A stretch of DNA of 54,981 bases from Rhodopirellula sp. (GTDB lineage Bacteria; Planctomycetota; Planctomycetia; Planctomycetales; Planctomycetaceae), in contig JABMPE010000035.1 in the NCBI GenBank assembly GCA_013203845.1, positions 1-54,981 on the forward strand. The letters are read 5' to 3'. Positions 1 through 11,100 of this stretch are shown here, piece by piece. Position numbers and translations under genes: made by a program. The notes beneath the pieces were generated by a model, which saw nothing but the letters and a program-made list of their open reading frames with translations, was not told the DNA's origin and did no database searches. Each line of letters opens with the position of its first letter. Position 1 is the stretch's first letter.

Positions 1-141
1 ATAGTGTGTCTGGTCGCGAGTGGCAGCCGATGATCAGGTCGACGTTGTTCTGCCGAACGTTTCCAGTCAAAGTATTCCGTTGATTCTGATTCCCACCTCG
101 ACTCCTCGACGACTTCTCTCCTATGAACGCAGGGTTGCCCC

Positions 142-2604
142 ATGCATCCTCGTCGAATTCTGAACCGTGATCAGTCGCCACCTCGCCAGCAAACGATGCT
201 GATGTGCTGGGGCATGTTCGCTTTCGCGATAATCGCGCAAACCGAAGTCTCCGCTGAGCTGATTGTCAGCCCCACAAAGATCGTGCTCGACAGCCCCGAG
301 GCCTCCCAGCAGCTGATTGTTTCGCTCGACGAAAAGACCGGTCGGCGCGACGTCACCGGCGAAGTTCAGTTGAACATCGCGAATACCAGCGTCGTTACGG
401 TTCAGGACGGAGCCCTGTTGCGACCTCAGTCGGAAGGCCAGACGGAGATCGTCGTCCAGCTCGGCGAAGAGACCGTCCGAGTTCTGGTTGAAGTGATCAA
501 GCAGCGAAACCCGGATCCGGTTTCGTTCAGGAATGAGATCATCCCGATCCTCACCAAAGCCCGCTGCAATTCAGGCGGCTGTCACGGAAAGGCGGAAGGT
601 CAGAACGGATTCAAACTGAGCATCTTCGGTTTCGATGCCGAAAGCGACTACGCCGCGTTGATGAAAGACGGCAAAGGACGACGAATTTCGCTCACGCAGC
701 CGGAGACAAGTCTGCTTCTCCTCAAGGGAACGTCTCTGGTTCCGCACGGCGGCGGCCGCAAAATCGACGCTGACAGCTACCGTTACAACCGCGTGCTGAG
801 ATGGATTCGCGAAGGGGGGCGGCTTGACCCGGCAACTTCGGATGCCGGTCAGATCGTCAGCATTGAGGTCGAACCGCGGCAACAGATTCTCCTCGCCAAC
901 GGAACGCAACAACTGCGAGTTACCGCCATCGATACTGCTGGTGCAAAACGCTGTGTGACTGTCGAGGCCGAGTACGAATCCAACGCCGCCGCGATTGCCG
1001 AAGTTGACCAGCGGGGACTGATCCACGCCAGCGATATTCCCGGCGAAGCTGCAATTCTGGTCCGCTATCTCGGCCACATGACTTCCTGCCGAGTTACCAT
1101 GCCGAGACCGGGCATCACATTCGAACGACCTGCGGAGACAAACTTCGTCGACAAACTGGTCTGGGATCAGCTCGCTCGACTCGGGATTCAGGCCGGCTCT
1201 TCGGCGAGTGAGTCCGAGTTTCTGCGGCGAGTCTACCTCGACACGATCGGAACGCTGCCAACTTCGCAGGAAGCTCGGCGTTACCTGGCCGACAAGTCGC
1301 CCGGCAAACGTGAGACGCTTATTGAAGAATTACTTAGTCGCGACGAATACGTCGACTACTGGACGATGAAGTGGCTCGACATTCTGCGAGCGGATCAGTT
1401 GATCGTGACTCCGCAAGGCACGGTCGCAATGCAACGCTGGCTGCGGCACTGTTTCCAGCAGAACGTTCCCTTCGATCAGATGGCTCGTGAGCTGCTCACG
1501 GTTCAGGGAAGTACGACCGCGGAAGGCCCCGGAGCGTTCTATAAGATTCTGAAGAAGCCGGACGAAATGAGTCGCGCCGTCAGCCAGTTGCTGCTGGGAG
1601 TTCGCATCGAATGCGCACAGTGTCATCATCACCCGTCAGAACGCTGGAGCCAGGGAGACTACACGGCGCTGGCGGGATTCTTTACCGGAGTGAAACTCAA
1701 GAAACTTCCCAACGGCACCGAGGCCATCGTTTCACTGGGCGGTAAAGATTTGCCGCATCCGCGAACTGGAGAACTCGTCCCCGCTCGTGCGCTCGGAGCG
1801 GCTGAGACTGACCTGAGTGGTTTATCGGACCGGCGTGTGGCTCTCGCAGACTGGCTGGTCCGACCAGACAACGAGTTCTTCGCCAGGGCCATCGCCAACC
1901 GCATCTGGGCCCACTACCTGGGGCGTGGCCTGGTCGAACCGGTCGACGACATGCGTGAAACCAACCCGGCGACGAACGAACCGCTGATGCTGGCGCTGTC
2001 GCAACACATGCTGGACGTGAAGTTCGACATGAAGGCTTTCACACGCACGCTGCTGATGTCGCGTGTTTATCAGCTGGGTTCAGAAACCAACGATTCGAAT
2101 CGCGACGATGTTCAGAACTTCTCGCACGCCGCGTACAAGGCGTTGCCGGCGGAAGCTCTGCTGGATGCGATTTCGCAAAGCACCGGAGTCGCCGAGAAGT
2201 TCAACGGCTGGCCGGACGGATATCGAGCGATCCAGATCTGGGATAACCGGATGCCATCGTACTTCTTCCGCATCTTCGGACGACCGGTTCGGGCGACCGT
2301 CTGCGAATGTGAACGCAGCGGCGAGCCGAGTATTTCTCAGGCACTGCACCTGCTGAACTCGCCGGAGATCATGGAGAAGATTCAGCATCGCAACGGAACA
2401 GCACGTCGACTGGCAAATTCTGAGTTGACGACTGACGAGCTAATTGACGAACTGTATTTAACGACGTTGTCGCGGTTTCCGAATGAAGAAGAACGAAACC
2501 AGATGCGGGAAGCGTTTGCGGGACAGGAAACGTCGCGGCAGACAGCAATCGAGGATGTCCTCTGGGCATTGCTCAACACGAAGGAATTCATGTTCAATCA
2601 CTGA
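142..2604 (+). CDS. DUF1549/DUF1553 planctomycete cytochrome-like secreted protein
   Basis: An 820-residue exported protein of the planctomycete DUF1549 (PSCyt2) plus DUF1553 (PSD1) type. A basic N-terminus and a hydrophobic stretch at about residues 19-39 look like a signal peptide. An Ig-like (BIG2-type) domain lies at about 40-118, then a C-x4-C-H motif (C142, C147, H148) as in PSCyt1 regions, a second Ig-like domain at about 240-318, DUF1549 at about 333-540 containing a CAQCH haem-type motif at about 491-495, and DUF1553 at about 560-790. It is followed 47 bp downstream by a DUF1501 gene and then a PPC-domain gene, the usual planctomycete triad. The substrate of this family is not established. 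No good ribosome binding site precedes the ATG at 142; ATG 196 is an alternative that would still keep the signal peptide. Confidence 0.9.
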   Translation: MHPRRILNRDQSPPRQQTMLMCWGMFAFAIIAQTEVSAELIVSPTKIVLDSPEASQQLIVSLDEKTGRRDVTGEVQLNIANTSVVTVQDGALLRPQSEGQTEIVVQLGEETVRVLVEVIKQRNPDPVSFRNEIIPILTKARCNSGGCHGKAEGQNGFKLSIFGFDAESDYAALMKDGKGRRISLTQPETSLLLLKGTSLVPHGGGRKIDADSYRYNRVLRWIREGGRLDPATSDAGQIVSIEVEPRQQILLANGTQQLRVTAIDTAGAKRCVTVEAEYESNAAAIAEVDQRGLIHASDIPGEAAILVRYLGHMTSCRVTMPRPGITFERPAETNFVDKLVWDQLARLGIQAGSSASESEFLRRVYLDTIGTLPTSQEARRYLADKSPGKRETLIEELLSRDEYVDYWTMKWLDILRADQLIVTPQGTVAMQRWLRHCFQQNVPFDQMARELLTVQGSTTAEGPGAFYKILKKPDEMSRAVSQLLLGVRIECAQCHHHPSERWSQGDYTALAGFFTGVKLKKLPNGTEAIVSLGGKDLPHPRTGELVPARALGAAETDLSGLSDRRVALADWLVRPDNEFFARAIANRIWAHYLGRGLVEPVDDMRETNPATNEPLMLALSQHMLDVKFDMKAFTRTLLMSRVYQLGSETNDSNRDDVQNFSHAAYKALPAEALLDAISQSTGVAEKFNGWPDGYRAIQIWDNRMPSYFFRIFGRPVRATVCECERSGEPSISQALHLLNSPEIMEKIQHRNGTARRLANSELTTDELIDELYLTTLSRFPNEEERNQMREAFAGQETSRQTAIEDVLWALLNTKEFMFNH

Positions 2605-2651
2605 GACCAGACAGCTGGCTCAGTCACTTCGCGAGCGGAACGAGGCAAATC

Positions 2652-3995
2652 ATGTTGCGACTCGAACTCGGAAAACCATCGGTTGGTAATTGTGACGGCT
2701 TTGACCGTCGGCATGCGTTGCGGCTCGGAGCGACGAGTCTGCTTGGCGGTTTGAGCCTGCCGACGCTGCTCGAACTGCAGGCCAAAGCCGGGAATGGCCG
2801 CGAAGTCAAAGCCAAGTCCTGCGTGTTTCTGTTTCTGGAAGGAGGGCCGCCTCATCAGGATATGTGGGATCCAAAACCGGAAGCTCCGGTAGAAATCCGA
2901 GGACCTTTTCTACCGATCGCCACCAACGTGTCGGGGACATTCATCACCAATCAACTTCCGCACTGCGCGAAGATTGCCGACAAGTACACGATCCTTCGCA
3001 GTCACAGTCATCGCGATAACGGACACTCCACCGGTTACCACTACGTGATGACCGGGCGGCGAGCCAACTTTGCCGACGGCGACAATCCCATCCCCAACAA
3101 CGACTACTTTCCGTCGGTCGGGTCGATTGTTGCTCGCGAGCTGGGGCAGGGCGGGGCGGTTCCGCCGTACATCAATCTGCCGCATCCTATGCAGGGCGGC
3201 GGCCCCGGTTTTTACGGTGCCGAGTACGCGCCGTTTATCATCGAGTCGGACCCCACTCAGCCGGACTTCGAAGTGCGCGACCTGCATCCGATTCAGGGAC
3301 TCTCCAGCGGACGGGTTTCGACGCGACGGAAGTTGCTGGCAGGAATCGAGCGGCTGGAGCGTGGCCGAGCCGCAGGCCGAGCCGGAGTAATGTCGACGTA
3401 TTACGAAAAGGCTCAGAGTCTCATCACGTCTCCGGAAGCCAGGCGGGCGTTCGACATTCACGCCGAACCGGACGACGTTCGAGACCGCTACGGTCGCACG
3501 CAGATCGGTCAGTGCGCACTGCTGGCCAGACGGCTGGTGGAAGGCGGGTGCCGCTTCGTGGGTATTGACGCTCCCGGCTGGGACGTTCACTTCAACTGCT
3601 TCCCCAGCCTGCAGACCGATCTGATTCCGTACGCCGATCGAGCCTTCAGTGCGCTGGTGCTGGATCTGGAAGAACGCGGTCTGCTCGACGAAACGCTCGT
3701 CGTCATGATGGGCGAAATGGGACGCACACCGCGAGTCAACGCGCAGGCCGGCCGTGATCACTGGTCGATGGCTCAGACAGTTATTTTTGCCGGCGGCGGT
3801 GTGAAGCCAGGGCAGGTGATCGGAGCCACCGATAAGCACGCGACTGCTCCGAGCACCGAACCGATCAGCGTCAACGATCTGCTGCGGACGATTCACACGC
3901 TGATGGGCATCGATCCGGATCGAACGTACCTTGGTCCACTCGGTCGACCTGTTCCACTCGTCGACGGCGGAAAATTCATCGACGCGCTGGTTTAG
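2652..3995 (+). CDS. DUF1501 domain protein (sulfatase-fold, exported)
   Basis: A 447-residue DUF1501 protein, a family with an alkaline-phosphatase/sulfatase-like fold and no settled substrate. The N-terminus has a twin-arginine-like stretch (DRRHALRLGATSLLGG) followed by a hydrophobic segment, so Tat export is likely. The segment around ENGHSTGYHY-like residues, and the C-terminal GEMGRTPRVN and GRDHW motifs, are hallmarks of the family. It lies between the DUF1549/DUF1553 gene and the PPC gene on the same strand and is probably co-transcribed with them. Confidence 0.92.
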   Translation: MLRLELGKPSVGNCDGFDRRHALRLGATSLLGGLSLPTLLELQAKAGNGREVKAKSCVFLFLEGGPPHQDMWDPKPEAPVEIRGPFLPIATNVSGTFITNQLPHCAKIADKYTILRSHSHRDNGHSTGYHYVMTGRRANFADGDNPIPNNDYFPSVGSIVARELGQGGAVPPYINLPHPMQGGGPGFYGAEYAPFIIESDPTQPDFEVRDLHPIQGLSSGRVSTRRKLLAGIERLERGRAAGRAGVMSTYYEKAQSLITSPEARRAFDIHAEPDDVRDRYGRTQIGQCALLARRLVEGGCRFVGIDAPGWDVHFNCFPSLQTDLIPYADRAFSALVLDLEERGLLDETLVVMMGEMGRTPRVNAQAGRDHWSMAQTVIFAGGGVKPGQVIGATDKHATAPSTEPISVNDLLRTIHTLMGIDPDRTYLGPLGRPVPLVDGGKFIDALV

Positions 3996-4020
3996 GCGTT
4001 TGACTTTATCAGGTGAGAAT

Positions 4021-6396
4021 ATGCCTTCGATGATTCGCGCTTACGCCGGTTCGTTGCTGCTCGTGTTTCTCTTTGCGAGTGATGCAGACGCTCAGCAGGC
4101 ACCATCCATCGGCTATATGTTTCCGCCTGGCGGGCAGGCAGGCTCCACGGTGGATGTCGTACTCGGCGGCTACGACTGGACTCCGGACATGGAGTTGTTC
4201 GTGCGGGACGCGCGGATTCAACTCGAACTGGCTGGTGCCCCTGGCCCGGTGATCGTGCCCGAGCCACCGTACTGGTTCGGCAAGAAAGCTCGACGCGGAC
4301 CGTTTCCAATGCCGCGTGAAACTCACGCGAAGCTCAAACTGCCAGTCGACCTGTCACCCGGAATCTATCGCTGGCAGGCCGCCAACGCGAACGGCGCAAC
4401 GGCCTCCGGCAAGTTCGTCGTTTCTGACGTTCTCGAAGTGGTCGAGGAACGAGGCCGGCAGGTGCCTCAGCATTTAACGTCGCTGCCGGTCACGGTCTCC
4501 GGCCAGATTCTGAAGATTGAAGAGGTTGACGAGTTCCGTTTCACAGCGCCGGCGACCGGACCAATGTCGTGCGAAATCGTTTCTGCTGCTATTGGCTCAC
4601 CGTTGACGGCTGTCGTTGAAATTCGTGATGCCTCGGGAAGATTAATCGCTGACGTGGCTGATACGGCCGCGCGAGATGCTGCGTTCACCTTTGCTGTTGA
4701 AGCCGGACAGCAGTACTTCGTACGCGTCTACGATATCGACTTTCGAGGCAATCGTTCATTCGTTTATCGGCTGTCGCTGACACCCGGCCCGCGACTTGTC
4801 TCGACAATTCCGGCGGTTGTTCAGCGCGGAACGACTCGCGAAATTGAGTTTGTTGGATACGGCTTGCAAACAGGAGCCGCGAAACTTGAGTCGCTGACCC
4901 GCTCGTTCGAAGTACCGGCAGATCCAGCGGCGGAGTCGTTTCAGGGTCAGCTCGATCTGAGTAACGATCAGTCAGTGTCCTTCCACATTCCGGTCAGTGA
5001 TCTTTCAGAACAGGTCGAAGTGCGCCAGCAGGGCAAGCCGGCGCAGACGCCGATGGATCTGAGTTTCCCTTCAGCGATGACCGGCGTTCTTGATCAGCGA
5101 TACGGAATCGATCGATATCGGCTGTCTGGAGCAAAGGGAGATGTCTGGGTCATCGACGTTCAGGCCGAAAGCCTGGGGTCGCCGCTCGACGTGTCGTTAG
5201 CCGTCGTGAAAGAGGACAGTACCGAACTGCAGCGGGTCGATGATGTGCCGGGGACAACCGACGCGCGCCTGGTATTCACAGTGCCGGCGGACGGTTCTTA
5301 CGACCTGCTGGTCAGCGACACATCGGGATCCAGCGGCAATCGGCAGGCGATTTATCGTCTCGTTCTTCAACAGGCGAGTCCAGGTTTTCGGCTGACAGTT
5401 CCGGAACTTCATACCGTTTCGATTGGTGGTTCAACCGTGCTCGCCATCAAAGCTGAGAGAACCGGAGGATTCACCGGTCCCATTTCGGTAGCAGTCGATG
5501 GTTTGCCGGAAGGTGTTTCGATTCCGGCAGACGCCGCCATTCCGGAGAAGAAAAACGATCTCAAGTTGAACATCACGGCGGCGGCTGACGCGGGCACGAT
5601 CGCTCGCCTGATTACTGTGACCGGCACGGCGACAATTGATGACGCGCAGATGCAGCATTCGCCGGAACCTGTGCTGCTGGCGGTCACGCTGAAACCGCCA
5701 TTCACCATCACCGCCGAAGGCCGGGACGACGTGACCAAGTGGCCGCGTGGCACGACGTTTCCTGCTCCGGTCCTGATCGAGCGGGACGAGTCGTTCAAAG
5801 GCGACATCGTGCTGGAGATGCATTCCAAACAAGGGCGACATCGTCAGGGAATTCGTGGGCCGGAGATGACGATTAAACCGGGTGAGAATCGCGTTCACTA
5901 TCCGGTGTTTCTGCCCGAATGGCTGGAGACAACTCGCACATCACGCATGGTTGTCAACGGCGTTGCAGAAGTTGCCGATCCGAAAGGACGAGTTCGCTAC
6001 CTGTCGAGCAAACTAGTCACACGCATCGGTTTTCTACCCACCGGAGCAATGTTGAAAATCGAAAGCCCGGTGCCGGAAATTGAACTCTCGTCGGACGATC
6101 GTTTCGATTTTCCGGTCAGCATTTTTCGGGCCCCCGAATTGACAGGACCGTTCACGGTGGAACTGGTTCCCGAGACGGAAGACGCGTCAGTATTCAGCGC
6201 CGCAACGGTGCAGGCCAACGAAAAGGCCGAGCAGGTGGTTCTTCGAGTCACCCATCCTCCGGGACATGCTGTCAGCCGAGTCGTGGTCCTGAAGGTGCGG
6301 GCAACTGGTAACTGGAACGGCTATCCGGTGATTGCCGAAACGACGCTGAGCGTGGTGCCGATCTCGACGCCTGCCCGAAAAGTCGCGATGCCCTGA
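4021..6396 (+). CDS. Secreted protein with PPC-type domains
   Basis: About 791 residues with an N-terminal signal peptide (MPSMIRAYAG followed by a hydrophobic core ending in DADAQ). Two regions, about 160-255 and about 350-455, have the features of bacterial pre-peptidase C-terminal (PPC) beta-sandwich domains (DEFRFTA..., DRYRLSGAKGD...). No catalytic domain was recognised. Start chosen at ATG 4021 because GGTGAG precedes it and the signal peptide begins there; the frame is open back to 3931, which would overlap the DUF1501 gene by 65 bp. It is the third gene of the DUF1549/DUF1501 set and probably acts with them at the cell surface or in the periplasm. Confidence 0.85.
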   Translation: MPSMIRAYAGSLLLVFLFASDADAQQAPSIGYMFPPGGQAGSTVDVVLGGYDWTPDMELFVRDARIQLELAGAPGPVIVPEPPYWFGKKARRGPFPMPRETHAKLKLPVDLSPGIYRWQAANANGATASGKFVVSDVLEVVEERGRQVPQHLTSLPVTVSGQILKIEEVDEFRFTAPATGPMSCEIVSAAIGSPLTAVVEIRDASGRLIADVADTAARDAAFTFAVEAGQQYFVRVYDIDFRGNRSFVYRLSLTPGPRLVSTIPAVVQRGTTREIEFVGYGLQTGAAKLESLTRSFEVPADPAAESFQGQLDLSNDQSVSFHIPVSDLSEQVEVRQQGKPAQTPMDLSFPSAMTGVLDQRYGIDRYRLSGAKGDVWVIDVQAESLGSPLDVSLAVVKEDSTELQRVDDVPGTTDARLVFTVPADGSYDLLVSDTSGSSGNRQAIYRLVLQQASPGFRLTVPELHTVSIGGSTVLAIKAERTGGFTGPISVAVDGLPEGVSIPADAAIPEKKNDLKLNITAAADAGTIARLITVTGTATIDDAQMQHSPEPVLLAVTLKPPFTITAEGRDDVTKWPRGTTFPAPVLIERDESFKGDIVLEMHSKQGRHRQGIRGPEMTIKPGENRVHYPVFLPEWLETTRTSRMVVNGVAEVADPKGRVRYLSSKLVTRIGFLPTGAMLKIESPVPEIELSSDDRFDFPVSIFRAPELTGPFTVELVPETEDASVFSAATVQANEKAEQVVLRVTHPPGHAVSRVVVLKVRATGNWNGYPVIAETTLSVVPISTPARKVAMP

Positions 6397-6649
6397 CGCT
6401 GCTCCGACTGGTCGATCAGAAACCGGATCGCAACAGGTTCCAGGGTTGTCGTAAGGGCGGTTCCCAACGGCTGGCAGAACCGTTTGCTGCTCTGCAATCG
6501 GCGGTGATGCCATTGTCAGCAGTCGTATCATTCTGCTGCCGTGTCATTCCGTGGATTCCACGGTTTCATTACCCTGCGACGGCTTCCGCTGGTGTCACCG
6601 ACTGGCACACCCCGAATTACCACTTAAACGTTAAGGAGAACCGACAGCC

Positions 6650-7306
6650 ATGCATCGTCGTATGACTCTGTCTGTGCTTGCAGTTTCCGTCATGTTGACT
6701 GGAATGAGCTGTGTCAAACGGTCTGACGTGGGGGCTCCCCCGGTGCCGACCGCCGAGGCCCTCAACAATCGCAGTGGTGGCTCGTCGACTGAGTCGATTC
6801 TCGTCCGACTGGAAACAAGCAAGGGCGATATCGACATTGCCGTGCATCCTGACTGGGCACCAGTCGGTGTCGAACGATTTCTGAAACTGGTCGACATCGG
6901 CTTTTACGACGAGTGTCGATTCTTTCGCGTTCTGCCGAATTTCATGGTTCAGGTCGGTATGAACGGCGATCCAAAGCTGCATGCAAAGTGGTCGGACAAC
7001 ACAATTCAGGACGACCCGGTCATCGAGTCCAACCAGCGCGGCTATGTGACTTTTGCCAAGTCGGGATTGCCGAACTCGCGGTCGACGCAGTTCTTCATCA
7101 ACTACAAAGACAACTCTCAACTCGATAGCGACCGCTTCGCACCGTTTGGCAAGGTTGTCTCCGGCATGGATGTCGCACTGGCGATCAACGCCGAATATCG
7201 TGAGCGTCCCGATCAGAACGCCATTCGACAGGTTGGCAACGATTATCTCAAGAGTCAGTTTCCCAAGCTGGACTTCATCAAAAAAGCGTACGTCGTTCAA
7301 AACTGA
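6650..7306 (+). CDS. Cyclophilin-type peptidyl-prolyl cis-trans isomerase, exported
   Basis: A 218-residue cyclophilin. The N-terminus is hydrophobic and ends in GMSC, a poor match to a lipobox, so it may be a lipoprotein or simply secreted. The isomerase domain begins near residue 50 (ILVRLETSKGDIDI), with the active-site stretch FFRVLPNFMVQVG (catalytic Arg conserved) and STQFFINY further on. A good ribosome binding site, AAGGAG, lies at about 6632-6637. It stands alone, with 250 bp upstream in which I see no gene. Confidence 0.93.
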   Translation: MHRRMTLSVLAVSVMLTGMSCVKRSDVGAPPVPTAEALNNRSGGSSTESILVRLETSKGDIDIAVHPDWAPVGVERFLKLVDIGFYDECRFFRVLPNFMVQVGMNGDPKLHAKWSDNTIQDDPVIESNQRGYVTFAKSGLPNSRSTQFFINYKDNSQLDSDRFAPFGKVVSGMDVALAINAEYRERPDQNAIRQVGNDYLKSQFPKLDFIKKAYVVQN

Positions 7307-7359
7307 GTCGCCAGAACGGAAACGGTCACGATCGGAATCACGATCGGTAGGGTATGTCG

Positions 7360-7434
7360 AGCGAAGCGCTGGCGTACCATCGCATAAAACGATGACGGTC
7401 GAAGTCCTTGCCACTGTCATGCCAGCGTTTCGCT
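7360..7434. repeat. 14-bp imperfect inverted repeat between convergent genes
   Basis: AGCGAAGCGCTGGC (7360-7373) pairs with GCCAGCGTTTCGCT (7421-7434), 13 of 14 positions complementary plus one G-T. It lies between the convergent cyclophilin and nitroreductase genes and could be a bidirectional terminator or an intergenic repeat of the kind scattered in planctomycete genomes. No U-tract is evident. Confidence 0.45.
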
Positions 7435-7463
7435 TGTCATGACCTGCGCCGGCTGCCAGACAT

Positions 7464-8045
7464 TCAGGGCAGTCGCGTCAGAATGTCTTCGACCGGCTGC
7501 CTTTTCTGTTGCGCCACGTTGGCCGCGTAGCCGTACCACAGGACGCCGACCGTTTGACGTTGCTCAGAGTCCACATTCAGCAATCGGTAAAAGTCTGGAT
7601 GTCGAGTGACGGCTCCGGTCGTCCACTTAACGCCGATGCCGACCGACCACAGGTAGAGACTCAAATTCTGAATCGCGCAACAGCAAGCGGCGTAGTCCTC
7701 TTTTTCCAGCTCGGCGTCGTCAGGCGATAGTGAAGACGTCACGACCAGCCAGCCGGGAATTTGGCTCCACCGTTCACGTTTGGCCTCGCCCGCCGCTGGT
7801 CCCTTCTTGTCGGCGACCAGCCGGGCGTTCAAGTCGACGACTGCCGAAATCGTTTCCGGGCCGAGATGATGAAATCGCCACGGCTCGGTATGACGATGAT
7901 TGGGAGCCCAGCTCGCCAGTTCGATTGCCTTTTCAATTTGCTCGAAAGGGGCGACTTCCGTTGTGAAGTTGTGAACCGTGCGCCGGCTACGGATCACGTC
8001 TTCAAGGGTCTGAGCCATTGCTTCATCGTCTCCACCGCTGTTCAT
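7464..8045 (-). CDS. Nitroreductase family protein
   Basis: A 193-residue FMN-dependent nitroreductase. The N-terminal EDVIRSRRTVHNF, the SWAPNHRHTEPWRF segment (phosphate/FMN contacts) and the C-terminal GVKWTTGAV with RQTVGVLWYG are typical of the short YdjA-like group. Members reduce nitro groups, quinones or similar substrates with NAD(P)H; the substrate here cannot be told. Two starts are possible, ATG 8045 and ATG 8018 (the latter begins MAQTLEDVIRSRR); both have GGAG about 11 nt upstream. Confidence 0.9.
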   Translation of the reverse strand: MNSGGDDEAMAQTLEDVIRSRRTVHNFTTEVAPFEQIEKAIELASWAPNHRHTEPWRFHHLGPETISAVVDLNARLVADKKGPAAGEAKRERWSQIPGWLVVTSSLSPDDAELEKEDYAACCCAIQNLSLYLWSVGIGVKWTTGAVTRHPDFYRLLNVDSEQRQTVGVLWYGYAANVAQQKRQPVEDILTRLP

Positions 8046-8191
8046 CGATCAGTTGCTCCACTCTGTTGGCAATTCAAACTCTGCGTGTCGTCAGCAGATT
8101 GAAGTGTCAGAGCCGAAGATGCAAAGCAGCGTGATTGCTGATCAGCAGCCAGTGGTTGGTAGGCTGGAACAAGCTCCAGCCAGTCGGTCAC

Positions 8192-11100
8192 TCAGTTCTC
8201 TTCGCTGCTCACAGGCGCGAGCTTCAGCCGACTCTGCGGAACCAGCTTGACCTTGATGGTGACTGGCTTGGCTTCGCCTCCCCGTACAAACCACTCGGGG
8301 AATGTTCCGTCTGTGATGTCGGAGAAGTCCGCTTCAAGAATTCCGAGATTGTTTTTCCTGAACGGGATCCGAGGCGGCACCGCGCCGTGCAGGTTGAGCT
8401 GATAACTCACCGGCTCCAGACACGCGAACGAGAACCGCCCCTCGTCGTCGGTTCTTCCCCAGACGGCGTCCTGGAATTCGGCACGCTTGTCCGTTGGGTT
8501 TCCCCCCGTTGGAAAGAGGAAGAAGCGCGCGTCGGCAATCCCGCGACCGGTTGCATCGTCGATGAGTTGTCCTGCGGCAGCGACTCCGCGTTTCAGCGTC
8601 AGTTGCTCAGGCAGGTTCGCCCAGTCCAGCTTCAGCTTCTGTCCGCGGAATGGTCCGGCGGCTTCGACCTGAAATGTCGTCTCGCCGGGAATCGAATCGG
8701 TGACGTGTTGAAAGTCGACCTGCCCGTCTTTGTTGACGCCCCAGCCCGTCGAGCGACTGAACCCGAGTCCCGGACTGAACCAGCCGCCGACCTTTGCACC
8801 AATTGCCGGCTGTCCCTGCTCGTCAAGCAGTTGAAGAGTGTGCGTTCGCCCCTTCTCGAACTGAAACTTGAGATTACTGATTGGCTCGGCGGCGGTCAGC
8901 GAAAACGGCTCGCTGACAATCGCCGCGACGCTGCCGGGACGATTATCCGTAATGAGCAGTTTGAATTCCTCGCCGAACGGGATTCCGGGCAACACGAACT
9001 CACCCGGCGGGTCCGTTCCGGTAACTCGCTCATTCGCCCCTTTGTATTTCGACTTGCGATTGACCGGTCGTAAATCGATTTTGAACTGCCGAGCCAGCGT
9101 TCCGTCGGCCAGTCGCACCACGCCGCGAACCGCACCGCCAGCGAGCAACGGAACGTCGAGTTGAAACGGTTCGTAGCTCGCTTCGACTTCAATTTCGGAC
9201 TGACCGACGACCGAGTATCCCGTGAAGCTGCGATCGCTCCAGACAATTTTCGTGGGGACTTCGACGTTGAACTCAACCTTCGCGTCGACGATGTCGAGTT
9301 CCGCACTGGAGTAGCCACCCGAATTGGAACGCGTCAGATAACCGGCTCGAAACTTTCCGGTGATCGGCACGCTCGGGTCGGCACCGACCAGATTCAGGAT
9401 GACTCGTCGCTGCGGACCCTGCGGTTCTGGCAACTTTTCAACGATCGGTTTATACGGCCTTGCTTTCTCCGGTGGTTGTGTCAGGTCGATGACCAGATCA
9501 CTGATCGATTCGGTTAGTTCGAGAGCGATTGTTCGATCGGGGAATTGCAGCCGAAGATCGCCTCTGACGAGATTCTTGATCTCGAAGTATCCCTTGCCGT
9601 CTCTTTCTTCGACATCGGCGTAGGCAATCCAGTAGCGGTCAACATTTCTGTACCGAATGTGCTTTTGCTTTGATCGCCCTCGTGTGCGGAGAGCCGAGAG
9701 GTCGCCGATGATCCTACCGGAAACAGTCAGTTCCGGGTGAAGTGTCAGGTCAATCAGTTCGGCACCTGCTTTGATTTCTTTCAGGAATGTCGGTCCGAAA
9801 CCCGATTTCATGATGAGCAAGTCGTACGTGGTGCTGGCTGCGAGGGCGTCGAGTGTCAGTATGCCGTTACTGTTGGACGGACCGTAGCGATACAGCCCTG
9901 CATATTGGGATTCGTATTCTTGAATGGATTCTTCTCTCGGGTCACGGTGGAAAACCGTTGACACCTGACCGCTTTGATTGGGATGTTCCGCAGTGACATA
10001 AGCAAAGGCACCCGAGACAGGTTGGCCATCGGTGTCTGACTCGATTTTGATCGTCGTCGGTCGGGCCGGTTTCATTTTGATCGTGCTGATAACGCCTGGC
10101 TGAAGATTCAGGTCATATTTCGCAGTTTGAAACCCAGCTGCTCGAATGTCCGCCGTCCATGTCAGCTTCGACGTGCAGGCCGGAATTGTGGTCGTGCCAT
10201 CCGGATTTGTTTCCGATCGAGACTCGCCCAACCGTGCGTAGCTGCTGGCATTATCCAGGTGAAACATTCCTGAGACGAATGCGTTGCCGATTGGCTTGTT
10301 CGATGAATCGACGACACGAAGTTGTCCGGTGAAACCTGGCTTGAGAATGATCTCAAGGTTGTCGATGACTTGCCCGGACCGAATCGTGAACGGCCCCACC
10401 GCTGCGGGAGCAAAGCGTTTTGCAGATTCCGTGTCGCGGCGAAACCCGATGTGCAATCCCAGAGTTGCCGTGTCGCCCCGAACAGATTTTTGCGACCGCG
10501 TCTTGCCTGAGAATAGAAACTCGCTGGCTGGTTCGTTGAAATTTGCAAACCCTTCCGTAGCACCGATGCCCGGCCCGGAGAATGTTCCGTAAATAGTGAG
10601 CGGGACTGGCAACGGACTGCCATCAGAAGTTCGAACAATCCCAGAAACAGTGACCGGTTCTGGGAATAGTGAGCCGGGTTCTGGCTCGTCTGAACTGTAA
10701 ACGGGCACGCCTTCACGGCGAGCCAGTTCGCCTTTCGCCTCGATCAACGCTTCGATTTTCTCGACACGTTCCTTGGGTGAAAGAGCCCGCTGAACAACCT
10801 GAACGGTCGCGTCGGCTCCTTCGTAAAGGCCGAAGGACACAAGGGCGTAAGCGACGACGACTCCGAGGAGCGTGTACCAGGGAACCTGGATGTGAGGTCG
10901 CTGGTCGGGAGTCACGATCCGTCGGACTCGATCAAATAACGGTGTCGTTGATTCGGGTGGTTCGTCGCCGACGAACGACTGCACGCCAGCGGCATTGGCG
11001 AACTCGCTGGCTGCTGCTATTCCGAGCGACTCGGTCAACTGTTCGACGATCGCCAGCAACGTTCGAGCGACCGGCACAGCAGAGCCCGTGGCTGCGACGG

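Noticed and set aside
6397..6649. Possible small RNA or gene before the cyclophilin (short palindrome CCGTGGATTCCACGG at about 6548)
   Set aside because: One 6-bp stem is not enough to support an RNA gene or terminator, and no open frame is convincing.
8135..9073. Long plus-strand open frame opposite the BlaR1-type gene
   Set aside because: It is antisense to clear M56-sensor coding sequence and its translation has no family features; a codon-bias shadow.
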